A DNA stretch of 64,000 nucleotides from Nocardia asteroides (GCF_900637185.1 NZ_LR134352.1:4020001-4084000), one strand, 5' to 3'; positions 36,535 to 44,798 are shown, counted from the first letter of the stretch. Notes: generated from the sequence alone by a model not told the origin. Numbers and translations are program-made.

Positions 36535-38076
36535 GTGTTCGACCCCGGTACGGGGATCAGGTCGGGGGGATACGACGCCGGTCGCGGCGTCCTGACAGCA
36601 CCACTGCGCACCGGCGCCGATCCGGTGTGTTTCCGGCCGCCCGCACCGCCGGTCGCCGTGCTCGCGCCCCGGGCGCGCCCGGCCTTCGTGCCCCTGGCTC
36701 CCGCCCAGGAACGCATGTGGCACGCGGCCCGGCTCGGGCGCTCGGCGGACTGGAACGTCGCCCGGGCGCTGCGTCTGCGCGGCGCGGGCGTGCAGGTGCC
36801 GGCCCTGCGGACGGCGCTGGAATGCCTTGTCGCCCGGCACGAACCGCTGCGCACGATCTATCCGGCCACCGACCGGGGGCCCGCCCAGCGCGTCGTCGAG
36901 CTCGGCGAGGTCGACCTCGACGTCGCCGACCAGCCGATCGCGGAGGCCGGCCTCGCTCCCGCCGTCGCCGACCTGGCCGCCCGTCCCTTCGATCTCACCC
37001 GCGAGATCCCGGTGCGGGCGCGGCTGTACGTCCTGGGTCCCGACGACGTGGTGCTGGTGCTGGTCGTGCACCACATCTCGGTCGACGGACGCTCGATGGG
37101 CCCGCTGACCCGGGACCTGGTGACCGCCTACCTGGCCGCGCGCGCCGGGGCCGCGCCGGACTGGTCGCCGCTGCCGGTCACCTACACCGACTACACGCTG
37201 TGGAAGCACGACCAGCTGGGCGAGTTCACCGACGAGTGGAGCCGGGCCAGCCACCAGCTGCGGTACTGGGCCAACGCGCTCGCCGGACGGCCCGCGCTGC
37301 TGGATCTGCCCGCCCGGGAACAGCGGCTGCCCGCGGACGACCCGGCGGCGGGCGCGCTCGTCCCGGTCGCGTTCGACGCGCGTACCCACGCCGGATTGCT
37401 GCGGCTGGCCCAGGACGGCCGGGTGAGCCTGTTCATGGTGTTGCAGGCGGCGTTCGCGGTGACGGTGGGCGCGTTCGCCCGCAGTGCCGATGTCACGGTG
37501 GCCACCGCGGTGTCGGGGCGCGATCACCGCCTGCTCGGCGAGCTGGTCGGCAACTTCTCCGACGACGTGCTGATGCGGGTGCGCCTGGACCGGGCGCGCG
37601 ATGTCGACGAACTGATCGAGCAGGTCCGCCGGGTGGCGCTGGCCGCCTACGCGCACCCCGACACACCCAACCCGCGGCTCAAGCGGTGCCTGCTCCAGGA
37701 CGGATCGCTGCCGCTGTTCCAGGCGACGCTGATCCTGCAGCGCGCCGAGTCGGCCAGGGGCGCCACCGAATCCGCGGCACCCGGGTTGTCGATCACGGAG
37801 GTGCCGACCGGGGTGGTGCGGGCCAAACACGATCTCGAGTTCGGGCTCACCGACCACTACGACCCGCTGGGCGCGCCGGCCGGCATCGACGGCTCGTTCC
37901 GGTACCCGGTCGCCCGCTTCGACGAGGAGACCGCGCACCGGTTCGTCACCCGCTTCCGGGCGGTGGTCGGCCTGCTCGCCGACGGCTACCGCGGACCGCT
38001 GCCGGTGCTGCTGGCGACCGCGGGCAGGCGTGGTTCGCTCGGGCGGGCCCGGCGCGCGGCCCGGGTGCTGGTCTGA
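36535..38076 (+). CDS. Standalone NRPS-type condensation domain protein
   Basis: A 513-residue protein that is essentially one condensation domain plus a 45-residue N-terminal lead. It carries the active-site motif HHISVDG (H179, H180, D184, G185), the early motif VPLAPAQERMWHAARLG, the C4-type YTDYTLWKHDQ, VGNFSDDVLMRVRL and the late motif PLFQATLILQ. Such free-standing domains form amide or ester bonds between carrier-bound or free substrates. No adenylation or carrier domain is encoded nearby. The GTG at 36535 lies 9 bp after GGAGG. The stop (38074-38076) directly abuts the stop of the convergent cysteine-synthase gene. The C-terminal tail is Arg-rich. Confidence 0.9.
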   Translation: MFDPGTGIRSGGYDAGRGVLTAPLRTGADPVCFRPPAPPVAVLAPRARPAFVPLAPAQERMWHAARLGRSADWNVARALRLRGAGVQVPALRTALECLVARHEPLRTIYPATDRGPAQRVVELGEVDLDVADQPIAEAGLAPAVADLAARPFDLTREIPVRARLYVLGPDDVVLVLVVHHISVDGRSMGPLTRDLVTAYLAARAGAAPDWSPLPVTYTDYTLWKHDQLGEFTDEWSRASHQLRYWANALAGRPALLDLPAREQRLPADDPAAGALVPVAFDARTHAGLLRLAQDGRVSLFMVLQAAFAVTVGAFARSADVTVATAVSGRDHRLLGELVGNFSDDVLMRVRLDRARDVDELIEQVRRVALAAYAHPDTPNPRLKRCLLQDGSLPLFQATLILQRAESARGATESAAPGLSITEVPTGVVRAKHDLEFGLTDHYDPLGAPAGIDGSFRYPVARFDEETAHRFVTRFRAVVGLLADGYRGPLPVLLATAGRRGSLGRARRAARVLV

Positions 38077-39393
38077 TCACGCGCCGCGTTCGAGCGGATA
38101 GCCGGCGTCGCGCCAGGCGACGATGCCACCGGCGAGGCTGAACGCCTCGTACCCGGCGCGATGGGCGACGGCGGCGAAGCGCAGCGAGGTCTCGCCGACC
38201 GGGCACACGAACACGACCGGCCGGGACCGTGGGAACGGGACGCCCTGGGCGAGCAGCTCGTCGAGCTGATCGTCGCGGAGGTTGATCGCGCCGGGCACAT
38301 GGCCCACGCGATAGGCCATCGCCCCGCGGGTGTCGACGACGGTGGGCCTGCCGGTCCGGTCGAGCTCGGCCAGCGCGGCGGGGGTGAGGGTTGGCGCGGC
38401 GGCGGTGTCGTCGGGGCTCGGGGGTGCGGGTGCGGTGGTGCCGAACAGATCGGGCCTGCGTTTGGCGATATAGGACAGGTACGGCTCGAGCCGGTCGCAG
38501 ACGATGAGTACCGCCACCAGCGGCCGGTCGGTCGGGCGGGGCGCGGCGGCCAGGGTGCGCAGCGCGGCCGCGTACCCCGCGCCGCTGGTCGGTCCGGCCA
38601 GGACGCCGTAGCCGCGGATCAGCGCGAGGGTCGCCTCGATGGCGGCGGCCGAGTCGACGGTGACGATCTCGTCGTAGAAATCCGGCCGGAACAGCCCCAC
38701 ATCCCACATCTCCCGTTCGGACCGGATGCCGGGAATGAAGTCGAACCGGTCCGACACCACGCCCACGGTCCGTAGCTCGGGGTGGTGGGCGCGCAGCGCG
38801 GTGGCGGTGCCGCGGGTGGAGCCGGTGGTGCCGAGCCCGCCGATCAGGACATCCACGTGACCGACGCCCGCGTCGGCGAGGTCGGCCGCGATCTCGGTGC
38901 CGGTGCCGTCGTGATGCGCGGCGATATTGCGTTCGTTCGTGTACTGCGACGGATGGAACCAGCGCCGCGGCGCCTGCCCGATGGTCTGCGCGATGACCGC
39001 CGACACGTCGTCGGCCGCTTGCGGATCGGGGCATTCGGACAGGCCAGGCAGCTCCACGATCTCGGTGCCGAGCAGCTGCAGCAGCTGGCGCACCTCGGCC
39101 ACCCTGATCCGGTTGGTCACCGCGCGCAGCGGAATGCCGTGCAGCGCGCCCAGCACCCGCAGCGCCTTGGCGGTGTTGCCGCTGGAGGCCTCGATGAACG
39201 ACTGCCCGCCCGCGGCGATCCGGTCCAGGTCGTCGCGGATCATCGCCCAGGCCACCCGGTCCTTGACCGAGCCGAACGGATTGTGCGACTCCAGCTTCGC
39301 GTAGAGCTCGACCCCGTCGAGGGCGTGCACGGCCGGGTCGAGACGCAGCAGGGGAGTGTTGCCGATCAGCTCGGTGATGTGGGTGTACACCAT
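38077..39393 (-). CDS. PLP-dependent cysteine synthase-like enzyme fused to rhodanese
   Basis: A 438-residue fusion. Residues 1-310 are a fold-II PLP enzyme of the cysteine synthase/SbnA group: ITELIGNTPLLRLDP at the N-terminus, the PLP lysine in NPFGSVKDR, the substrate loop SSGNTAKAL and the phosphate loop GGLGTTGSTRGT. Residues 340-438 are a rhodanese domain with AMAYRVGHVPGAINLRDD and the active-site cysteine in VFVCPVGETS. The enzyme should make a beta-substituted alanine from an activated serine; the rhodanese half could carry or supply persulfide sulfur. It is the last gene of a leftward operon, overlapping the decarboxylase stop by one base. Confidence 0.9.
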   Translation of the reverse strand: MVYTHITELIGNTPLLRLDPAVHALDGVELYAKLESHNPFGSVKDRVAWAMIRDDLDRIAAGGQSFIEASSGNTAKALRVLGALHGIPLRAVTNRIRVAEVRQLLQLLGTEIVELPGLSECPDPQAADDVSAVIAQTIGQAPRRWFHPSQYTNERNIAAHHDGTGTEIAADLADAGVGHVDVLIGGLGTTGSTRGTATALRAHHPELRTVGVVSDRFDFIPGIRSEREMWDVGLFRPDFYDEIVTVDSAAAIEATLALIRGYGVLAGPTSGAGYAAALRTLAAAPRPTDRPLVAVLIVCDRLEPYLSYIAKRRPDLFGTTAPAPPSPDDTAAAPTLTPAALAELDRTGRPTVVDTRGAMAYRVGHVPGAINLRDDQLDELLAQGVPFPRSRPVVFVCPVGETSLRFAAVAHRAGYEAFSLAGGIVAWRDAGYPLERGA

Positions 39394-40802
39394 CACGCCC
39401 CCTCCCCGCCGGGCAGCAGATCCGCGTCGGGGCACAGGACGAATCCGCTGTCGGACTGCCGCACGGCGACTTTCGGCACCTCGGGGTGCATGCCGGCGCG
39501 GGCTGCGGACAGATCCATGTGATAGGCACCGGTATTGGCGAACACCACCGGGTCGCCCGGGGCCGGGAGGCCCGCCACCCGCACCTGCCGCTGGGTGATC
39601 AGGTCGCGCTCGAGACACAGCCGGCCGGCGAAGTACACCCCGAGCGGATCGGCAATCGCCGGTTCGGCCAGGACGAGGGGATCGATGAGCACCTCCTGAT
39701 CGGCGGCGGTCACGGTGTCGCGGCTCAGATCCAGATGGACCAGCGTCGCCCCGGTACCCGCGCGTTTGACGAACTCCACCTGGGCGAGCGTGATCCCGGC
39801 CCGGTCGACCAGCGCCTTGCCGGGCTCGAGCCACAGCTCCAGCAGATTGTCGGCCAGTACCCGGCCCAGCGCCCGCCCGCCGTGTCCGGGCAGCGGCGCC
39901 GCGAGCAGTTCGGCGAGAATCCGGTCGGCGGGATCGGTATTGGCGTACTTGTGGAACACCGGTCCGCCGTGCACCGCGCCGTCTCCGACGTGATAGCCGA
40001 AGGTCGCGCTGCCCCAGTGCAGTGCCGGGCCGTGGCCGAGCAGCCCGGCGCGCAGGGCGTGATCGTAGGCGTCGTAGGCCGCCGCGTCGGCGGTGAAGAC
40101 CTGACGCAGTCCGCCGCCGATGTCGAGCACCGTCGGGCTCAGTCCGTGGCCGTAGGCCTGTTCGACGAGATCCAGACAGGCCGCGACCGCCCGCACCCGC
40201 TCGGCGGTGTCGGCGGTGTCGAGATGGAAGGCGAAGCCGAGCAGCCGCAGCCGGTCCGGGTGCCGGGTCAGCAGGTCGAAGGCGGCGCCGATGTCGGCGA
40301 GGTCGATCCCGAACCGGCTCGGTGCGCTGCCGGGGAAGCCGGAGATCCGCAGCAGCACCGGCACGTGTCCGGTGGCGGTTTCGGCGAGGGTGGCCAGCTC
40401 CCACAGATTGTCGACATTGACGGTGACGCCCGCCGCCAGCGCCGCGCGCAGCAGCGCGGTCCCTTTCGGGCCGGTCACCTCGATCCGGTCGGCGGGAAAG
40501 CCCGCGTGCTGTGCCGCGCGCAGTTCCCGGGCCGAGGCCACGTCGACGGCGATCCCGGCCGCGGCGGCCGCGCGGGCGAAGGTGGACGAGCGATTCACCT
40601 TGTGCGCGTAGCAGATCCGGTAGCGGCTCGCGCCGGTCTCGAGGACCGCGCGCAACGCGGCCAGGTTGGCGTCGAACACCTGCGGGAACACCAGATGGAC
40701 CGGCGAACCGTACTCGTCCAGGACGGCGCGCACGGCGGACCGGTCGGCGAGGAACTCCGCGACCACGGGGTGGAGCGCGGGCGGCACCGCGGGCGGGGTC
40801 AT
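39393..40802 (-). CDS. Fold-III PLP-dependent decarboxylase (LysA/SbnH/Y4yA-like)
   Basis: A 469-residue alanine-racemase-fold decarboxylase. The PLP lysine is in YRICYAHKVNRS (YAxK), with the expected TGPKG, the PLP phosphate-binding GGG in VLDIGGGLRQVF, and EPGKALV near the middle. The C-terminal half, with NTGAYHMDL, forms the beta-domain that completes the partner active site. The group decarboxylates diaminopimelate, ornithine or related amino acids, including SbnH in siderophore synthesis; the likeness to the Y4yA group is from memory and not certain. The gene overlaps its neighbours by 4 and 1 bp, so it acts with them. Confidence 0.88.
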   Translation of the reverse strand: MTPPAVPPALHPVVAEFLADRSAVRAVLDEYGSPVHLVFPQVFDANLAALRAVLETGASRYRICYAHKVNRSSTFARAAAAAGIAVDVASARELRAAQHAGFPADRIEVTGPKGTALLRAALAAGVTVNVDNLWELATLAETATGHVPVLLRISGFPGSAPSRFGIDLADIGAAFDLLTRHPDRLRLLGFAFHLDTADTAERVRAVAACLDLVEQAYGHGLSPTVLDIGGGLRQVFTADAAAYDAYDHALRAGLLGHGPALHWGSATFGYHVGDGAVHGGPVFHKYANTDPADRILAELLAAPLPGHGGRALGRVLADNLLELWLEPGKALVDRAGITLAQVEFVKRAGTGATLVHLDLSRDTVTAADQEVLIDPLVLAEPAIADPLGVYFAGRLCLERDLITQRQVRVAGLPAPGDPVVFANTGAYHMDLSAARAGMHPEVPKVAVRQSDSGFVLCPDADLLPGGEGA

Positions 40803-42052
40803 CCCACCGCCGCGCCCGGAGCCGGGGCAGGTACCTCGTCGACCGGGTTGTAGCCCCCGTCCCGCAGTGCCTCGAACACCCGGAACCGGTGTCGTGGACT
40901 GCGGATCCGGGCGAGCACTCGCTTGGTCTCCAGGTCGATCTCCACGACCGGGATGTCCATCGACTCGAGCAGCGCGGTGATGGTGCGAACGCAGTGCTTG
41001 CAGCTCATGTCGGGCACGAAGAACACGCCGTCGTCCCCGAGAGGCCCGCCGGCCGGTTCCCGTTCGGCGGTGTCGTGGACCAGTTCCACCGTGTCCGCCA
41101 GCGCGGCGAAGGTCTCCACGAATCGGTCGACGACGGTGGCCAGCACATGCACCGAGGTCCCGTCGACCGCCTGCGGCGCGGCGGCCAGGCACGCGGGTCG
41201 GCTGCCCGCGGGCAGCAGGGCGTATTGGCGCGAGATGAGATCCAGGTCGTCGTGGTACTTGGCGACGGCGGCCTCGGGGTCGAGCCCCTCCTCGGTGACG
41301 GCGCGATGCATCACCGCGTGCGCGTCGGCGATGGTGGCGTCCTTCATGGCGCGCAGCACGGCGATCGAGTCCGCCGTGTAGCGGACACTGCCGTCGGGCT
41401 GGCCGGCCAGCCGCACCGGGATCATGCCGCGCCGGTACGTCGAGGCCTGCAGCTCCCAGAACCAGCGGGTCGCCACCGCGGCGAAGATCCCGGAATCGCG
41501 CAGCCCCCGCGCGAACTCGACGATGCCGCGATACGGGGTGTCCGCCGCGACCAGCCCGTGCTGGGTGAGCGCGCGGGCCGTGGCCTCCACCCCCACCCGG
41601 AAGATCTCGTGCGGATCGTGGTCGGTGGTGGTGCCCGTGAGCACGGCCAGATCCGGTGCGGTGAGCGCGGCCGCGCGCCCGGGCAGCCCTGCCGCCGCCA
41701 GCGATCCCCATAACGCCAGGACGGTCTCGCGTGCGACGACCGCGAGTTCGGGCCCGGCGCCGCCGGTGCGCACATAGCCGGTGTTGGGGACGCCGGCGCT
41801 GTCGGTCCAGGTGATGCGGTGGGTCGCGCTGGTGACCTGATCGGGGCGGCACGGGCGCATGAACCGCTCGAGGTACATCCGCTGCGACTGCGTCAGCGCG
41901 GCGCCGTCCTCGAACCGCAAGGCCGTGGCGCGGATCGTGATCCGGGTGGACGTGGGTGGTTCGGCCGCGGCGAACAGGCCGGGCGCGGCCATGCGGGCGA
42001 GAATGCGGGACGCGGCGCGGCGGTCGTACCGTGGCGCTGGGGTCGTACCCAT
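40799..42052 (-). CDS. Protein of unknown fold with C-terminal heavy-metal-associated (HMA) domain
   Basis: A 417-residue protein. Residues 1-340 match no family I can name: it has an Arg/Ala-rich start, then ITIRATALRFEDGAALTQSQRMYLERFMRP, a region rich in helices (EIFRVGVEATARALTQHG), and RRGMIPVRLAG. Residues 345-405 are a heavy-metal-associated ferredoxin-like domain with CxxC (C351, C354) in PDMSCKHCVRTITALLESMD and an ending GGYNPVDE like copper chaperones and P-type ATPase N-termini. It may carry metal or deliver it to a product or partner. It lies within the PLP-enzyme operon, 31 bp downstream of the aminotransferase gene. The start follows GAGGAGG. Confidence 0.75.
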   Translation of the reverse strand: MGTTPAPRYDRRAASRILARMAAPGLFAAAEPPTSTRITIRATALRFEDGAALTQSQRMYLERFMRPCRPDQVTSATHRITWTDSAGVPNTGYVRTGGAGPELAVVARETVLALWGSLAAAGLPGRAAALTAPDLAVLTGTTTDHDPHEIFRVGVEATARALTQHGLVAADTPYRGIVEFARGLRDSGIFAAVATRWFWELQASTYRRGMIPVRLAGQPDGSVRYTADSIAVLRAMKDATIADAHAVMHRAVTEEGLDPEAAVAKYHDDLDLISRQYALLPAGSRPACLAAAPQAVDGTSVHVLATVVDRFVETFAALADTVELVHDTAEREPAGGPLGDDGVFFVPDMSCKHCVRTITALLESMDIPVVEIDLETKRVLARIRSPRHRFRVFEALRDGGYNPVDEVPAPAPGAAVG

Positions 42053-42083
42053 TCGTTCCTCCTCGGCTCGGGACAGGGAGTGC

Positions 42084-43379
42084 TCAGCGCCCGTGCCCGG
42101 CGATGCCGGCCACACAGGCGACGAATCGGTCGATCTCGTCGAGGGTGTTGTAGAGATGGGTGCTCACCCGGACCGAACCGTCCCCGGCGTCGGCCCCCGG
42201 CACGCAGTGCGCCCCGGTGCGCACCAGGAACCCGGACTCGGCCAGGACGAAGCCCAGGTCGGTGGCGCTGATCCCGTCGAGGGTGAACGAGACGATCCCG
42301 TATCCCACCGCGCACCCCGCGTGTGCGGGCCCGGGCAGGAACTCCACCCCCGGCACCGGCCGCAACCCGGCGATCAACCGCAGCGTCAGCTCGCGGTTGT
42401 GGGCGGCCACCGCCGTCGGGTCCAGCTCGTCGAGCAGATCGAAAGCCGGTGCGAGGGACAGTATTCCGGGGATGTTCTGGGTTCCGCCCTCGAGCAGTTC
42501 CGGCATGCCCGAGCCGACGAGCCCGTCCGGCCCGATCGTCACCCCGGAGTGCCCGCCCGGCAGGAAGGGGCGCAGCTGCGCGTGCACCCGGCGGCGGCAA
42601 TACAGCAGGCCGACTCCGGGCGCGCCGAACATCTTGTGCCCGGCGAACACCGCGAAGTCCGCGCCCAGATCCCGCACGTCCACCGGCAGGTGCCCGCCGC
42701 TCTGCGCGCAGTCGAAGCACAGCAGGATCTCCGGATCGATGCGGCCGCGCAGTTCCTCGAGCGTGGTGAGCCCGCCGTAGACGTGGTGCAGGTGGCTGGT
42801 GGTGATCAGCCGGGTCCGTGGACCCACCTGGGCCAGGATGTCCTCGACATCGGCCTCGCCCGCGGCATTGCTGCGGTAGGGACGCAGCACGATCCGGCGC
42901 CCGAAGCGGGCCAGGGTGTCGCGCAGGTGATGCCAGGGCAGCACATTGGCCGCGTGATCGGCCGGGTTGTAGAGGATCTCGTCACCGTCGGCCAGCGCGG
43001 CCAGGCCCCAGCTGTGCGCCACCGCGCCCAGCGCCGCGGTGGCGCCGCTGGTGAAGACGATCTCGTCGGCGTGCCCGGCGCCGACGAAGGCGGCGGCCCG
43101 GCTGCGGATCGCGGCGATCCGCGCGGTGAGCGAGGTGGCCCAGGCGTAGGTGCCGCGACCGGCGTTGGCGGTGTGCGCGGTGTGATAGCCGGTGACGGCC
43201 GCGATGACGGTCTCGGGTTTCTGGGTGGTCGCTGCGCTGTCGAGATAGACCACCGCGGGATCGGCCAGGGCGGGAAAACGCGCGCGCACCGAGGCGGGCA
43301 CCGGGGTCGGCGCGTGCCGGATCACCGGGACAGCGGCGAGCTCGGGCCGGAGGGGGTGCACCCGGTCAACGATACGCAC
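42084..43379 (-). CDS. SufS-like aminotransferase class V (cysteine desulfurase family)
   Basis: A 431-residue fold-I PLP enzyme. It shows VYLDSAATTQKPETVI at the N-terminus, the histidine stacking on PLP in TTSHLHHVYGG, the PLP lysine in FAGHKMFGAPGVGLLY, GGTQNIPG, and a cysteine in the SufS active-site position in VRTGAHCVPG. All are consistent with a cysteine or selenocysteine desulfurase that hands persulfide to an acceptor, though members of this group also act as C-S or C-C lyases. The gene starts a leftward operon with the HMA protein, decarboxylase and rhodanese-fused cysteine synthase. No Suf or Isc scaffold genes adjoin, so a pathway-specific role is more likely than Fe-S assembly. 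Confidence 0.88.
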   Translation of the reverse strand: MRIVDRVHPLRPELAAVPVIRHAPTPVPASVRARFPALADPAVVYLDSAATTQKPETVIAAVTGYHTAHTANAGRGTYAWATSLTARIAAIRSRAAAFVGAGHADEIVFTSGATAALGAVAHSWGLAALADGDEILYNPADHAANVLPWHHLRDTLARFGRRIVLRPYRSNAAGEADVEDILAQVGPRTRLITTSHLHHVYGGLTTLEELRGRIDPEILLCFDCAQSGGHLPVDVRDLGADFAVFAGHKMFGAPGVGLLYCRRRVHAQLRPFLPGGHSGVTIGPDGLVGSGMPELLEGGTQNIPGILSLAPAFDLLDELDPTAVAAHNRELTLRLIAGLRPVPGVEFLPGPAHAGCAVGYGIVSFTLDGISATDLGFVLAESGFLVRTGAHCVPGADAGDGSVRVSTHLYNTLDEIDRFVACVAGIAGHGR

Positions 43380-43434
43380 TTTTCTGGTACGGACGACGAA
43401 GAATTCTCGCGGGCAACGCTTTTCGGCCCGGCGG

Positions 43435-43869
43435 TCAGTACTTCCCCTGCAGGTAGTCGACCAGGTGGCCGCGCTCGGTGGCGAGTTCGGTGATCTCGCT
43501 CTTCACCACGTCGCCGATGCTGACGATGCCGATCAACCGCTCGTTCTCGACCACCGGCATGTGCCGGATCCGGTGTTCGGTCATCACCGCGCGCAGCGAG
43601 GAGACGTCCTCGTCGGGGCCGCAGGTCCGCACCCGGCTGGTCATGATCTCGGCGACCGGGCGGTCGAGCAGCGGGGCGCCGCGCCGTTCGAGGTGGCGCA
43701 CCACGTCGCGCTCGGAGACGATGCCCTCGATGACCACGCCGTCGGGGGAGACCACCACCGCGCCGATATTGTGCTCGGCCAGCGCCGTGAGCAGGGTGCG
43801 CACCGTGGTCTGCGGCGGGACCGTCGTCACTGCCGTGCCCTTGTTGCGCAGGATCTCCGCTATCCGCAT
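43435..43869 (-). CDS. CBS-domain pair protein
   Basis: A 144-residue protein consisting of two CBS motifs: residues about 5-60 (TVPPQTTVRTLLTALAEHNIGAVVVSPDG-VIEGIVSERDVVRHL) and 70-130 (IMTSRVRTCGPDEDVSSLRAVMTEHRIRHMPVVENERLIGIVSIGDVVKS). CBS pairs bind adenosyl nucleotides, such as AMP or SAM, and regulate partners. It is common in actinobacteria as a hypoxia- or stress-linked protein. It lies 55 bp upstream of the PLP operon on the same strand; a functional link to that operon is possible but not shown. Confidence 0.92.
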   Translation of the reverse strand: MRIAEILRNKGTAVTTVPPQTTVRTLLTALAEHNIGAVVVSPDGVVIEGIVSERDVVRHLERRGAPLLDRPVAEIMTSRVRTCGPDEDVSSLRAVMTEHRIRHMPVVENERLIGIVSIGDVVKSEITELATERGHLVDYLQGKY

Positions 43870-43958
43870 GTGCCGCTCACCCGTGTTCGCCCCGACCGTT
43901 CCCTTTCAGGATGCCTCCGGCGGCACGGGCCTGACCAGCACGGAGACGTCACAACCGG

Positions 43959-44192
43959 CTATTCGTCGTCCAGCCCCGCGGACAGATAGGCCGCGGCGGC
44001 CAGCCACTGCCTGCACTGGGGTCCGTGCACATCGTGCTGGCGCAGCATCTCGCGGGCCTGTCGATAGGTGAGCCCGTGCGGCTCGTCGCTACACGATCCC
44101 GACGGCGCGCCCGCGGCGCCCAGGTATCGCGGGACCTCGAGGCCGGCTGTTCCGGCCGAGACCCGGCGGGGTGTTCGAAACGGCGTGCTCAT
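43959..44192 (-). CDS. Small protein of unknown function under the repeated dyad promoter
   Basis: A 77-residue protein with a basic N-terminus, a segment GLTYRQAREMLRQHDVHGPQCRQWLAAAAYLSAG and an acidic end (LDDE). I do not recognise the family. It lies on the minus strand behind a promoter whose -35 (TTGCAT) sits in the dyad at 44291-44312 and whose -10 (TAGACT) is at 44272-44277, so co-regulation with the XRE-DUF5753 system is likely. The leader is about 80 bp. Confidence 0.6.
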   Translation of the reverse strand: MSTPFRTPRRVSAGTAGLEVPRYLGAAGAPSGSCSDEPHGLTYRQAREMLRQHDVHGPQCRQWLAAAAYLSAGLDDE

Positions 44193-44290
44193 TCGAGGCC
44201 CCTCGCATACGCGGCGGAAGGCCGGTCCGGCTGGTGCTGCCGAGGGTCCCTTCCGGTGATCTTGCGGCCTGAGTCTACGGGTCTGTCGTT

Positions 44291-44312
44291 TGCAGATGCA
44301 AGAACATCTGCA
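44291..44312. promoter_or_regulatory. Dyad copy 1 (XRE/DUF5753 candidate operator)
   Basis: TGCAGATG-CAAGAA-CATCTGCA: 8-bp arms in perfect complement with a 6-bp centre. It overlaps the -35 element of the leftward promoter for the small gene ending at 43959. Similarity to copy 3 extends beyond the dyad on both sides for about 60 bp (for example TCGATTC on one side and GCGGCC, TGAGT on the other), so the whole promoter appears to have been duplicated. Confidence 0.8.
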
Positions 44313-44469
44313 CTGTCGATTCGGGCGTGTCGGGTTGCTGATCGGGTTGCGGCGCTTGCGAATTCAGGGGACTGGACGTCACCTCTCGGGGCCCGCCCAG
44401 GTCGTGTCGTCGGGTAAGTACCGACCGGTGCGACAAGGTCGGGAGCGTGTTAATGTCCCGTGCGCACAG

Positions 44470-44491
44470 TGCAAATGCAAGAACGTTTGTG
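44470..44491. promoter_or_regulatory. Dyad copy 2 (XRE/DUF5753 candidate operator)
   Basis: TGCAAATG-CAAGAA-CGTTTGTG: the same 22-bp frame with five changes from copy 1, keeping the CAAGAA centre exactly. It begins 77 bp and ends 55 bp before the GTG of the DUF397 gene, a fitting place for control of the DUF397-XRE pair. Confidence 0.7.
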
Positions 44492-44546
44492 CGTGCATAT
44501 GCAACGTTCGTCCTGATGGGCATCATGAGAGAACGAGGAGTGTGAC

Positions 44547-44780
44547 GTGTCCGGAATGCACCATGATCAGCGGGAACGGCCCGGCGTCGGCGCCTGGCGC
44601 AAGAGCACCTTCAGCAACCCCAGCGGCAATTGCGTCGAGGTTGCCGAGGCGACCGACGGTTCGGTCGCCGTGCGCAACTCGCGCGACCCGCACGGCTCGG
44701 TGATCTTCTACACCCGGCCCGAGATCGACGCTTTCATCCGCGGCGCGAAGGCCGGAGAGTTCGACTACTTGACCCGGTGA
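44547..44780 (+). CDS. DUF397 domain protein
   Basis: A 77-residue protein with the full DUF397 pattern: WRKSTFSNPSGNCVEVAEATDG, VAVRNSRDPHG and FTRPEIDAFIRGAKAGEFDYL. DUF397 proteins pair with XRE-DUF5753 regulators throughout filamentous actinobacteria (WhiJ/BldB-type systems) and probably act as their co-regulator or antagonist. The start is GTG at 44547, 6 bp after CGAGGAG. Gene order is the reverse of the usual XRE-then-DUF397 arrangement. The gap to the XRE gene is 18 bp. Confidence 0.92.
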   Translation: MSGMHHDQRERPGVGAWRKSTFSNPSGNCVEVAEATDGSVAVRNSRDPHGSVIFYTRPEIDAFIRGAKAGEFDYLTR

Positions 44781-44798
44781 TCGGTAATATCGGCGTTC

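Larger units (their letters stand above)
44193..44546. promoter_or_regulatory. 354-bp divergent regulatory region of the XRE-DUF397 island
   Basis: No gene is evident. The region contains the first two copies of the 22-bp dyad (44291-44312 and 44470-44491), a perfect palindrome TGCATATGCA (44494-44503) and a GTGCGCAC palindrome (44460-44467). The leftward promoter for the gene at 43959-44192 is TTGCAT (44296-44301, minus strand), an 18-bp spacer, then TAGACT (44272-44277). No equally clear -10 was found for the rightward DUF397 gene. Confidence 0.6.

Noticed and set aside
42084-43379. Cargo enzyme of a family 2 encapsulin compartment
   Set aside because: Encapsulin-associated cysteine desulfurases carry a long disordered N-terminus and sit next to a shell gene; neither is present here.
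44470-44520. Clear -35/-10 promoter for the DUF397 gene
   Set aside because: TTTGTG-like and CTGATG-like hexamers can be aligned but with poor spacing, so no promoter was assigned beyond the dyad.
44290-44703. Open frame starting MQMQEHLH over the first dyad
   Set aside because: It overlaps the operators and the DUF397 gene in another frame; the resemblance to the frame at 46081 (MQAHLHDRF) is explained by the repeated dyad itself.
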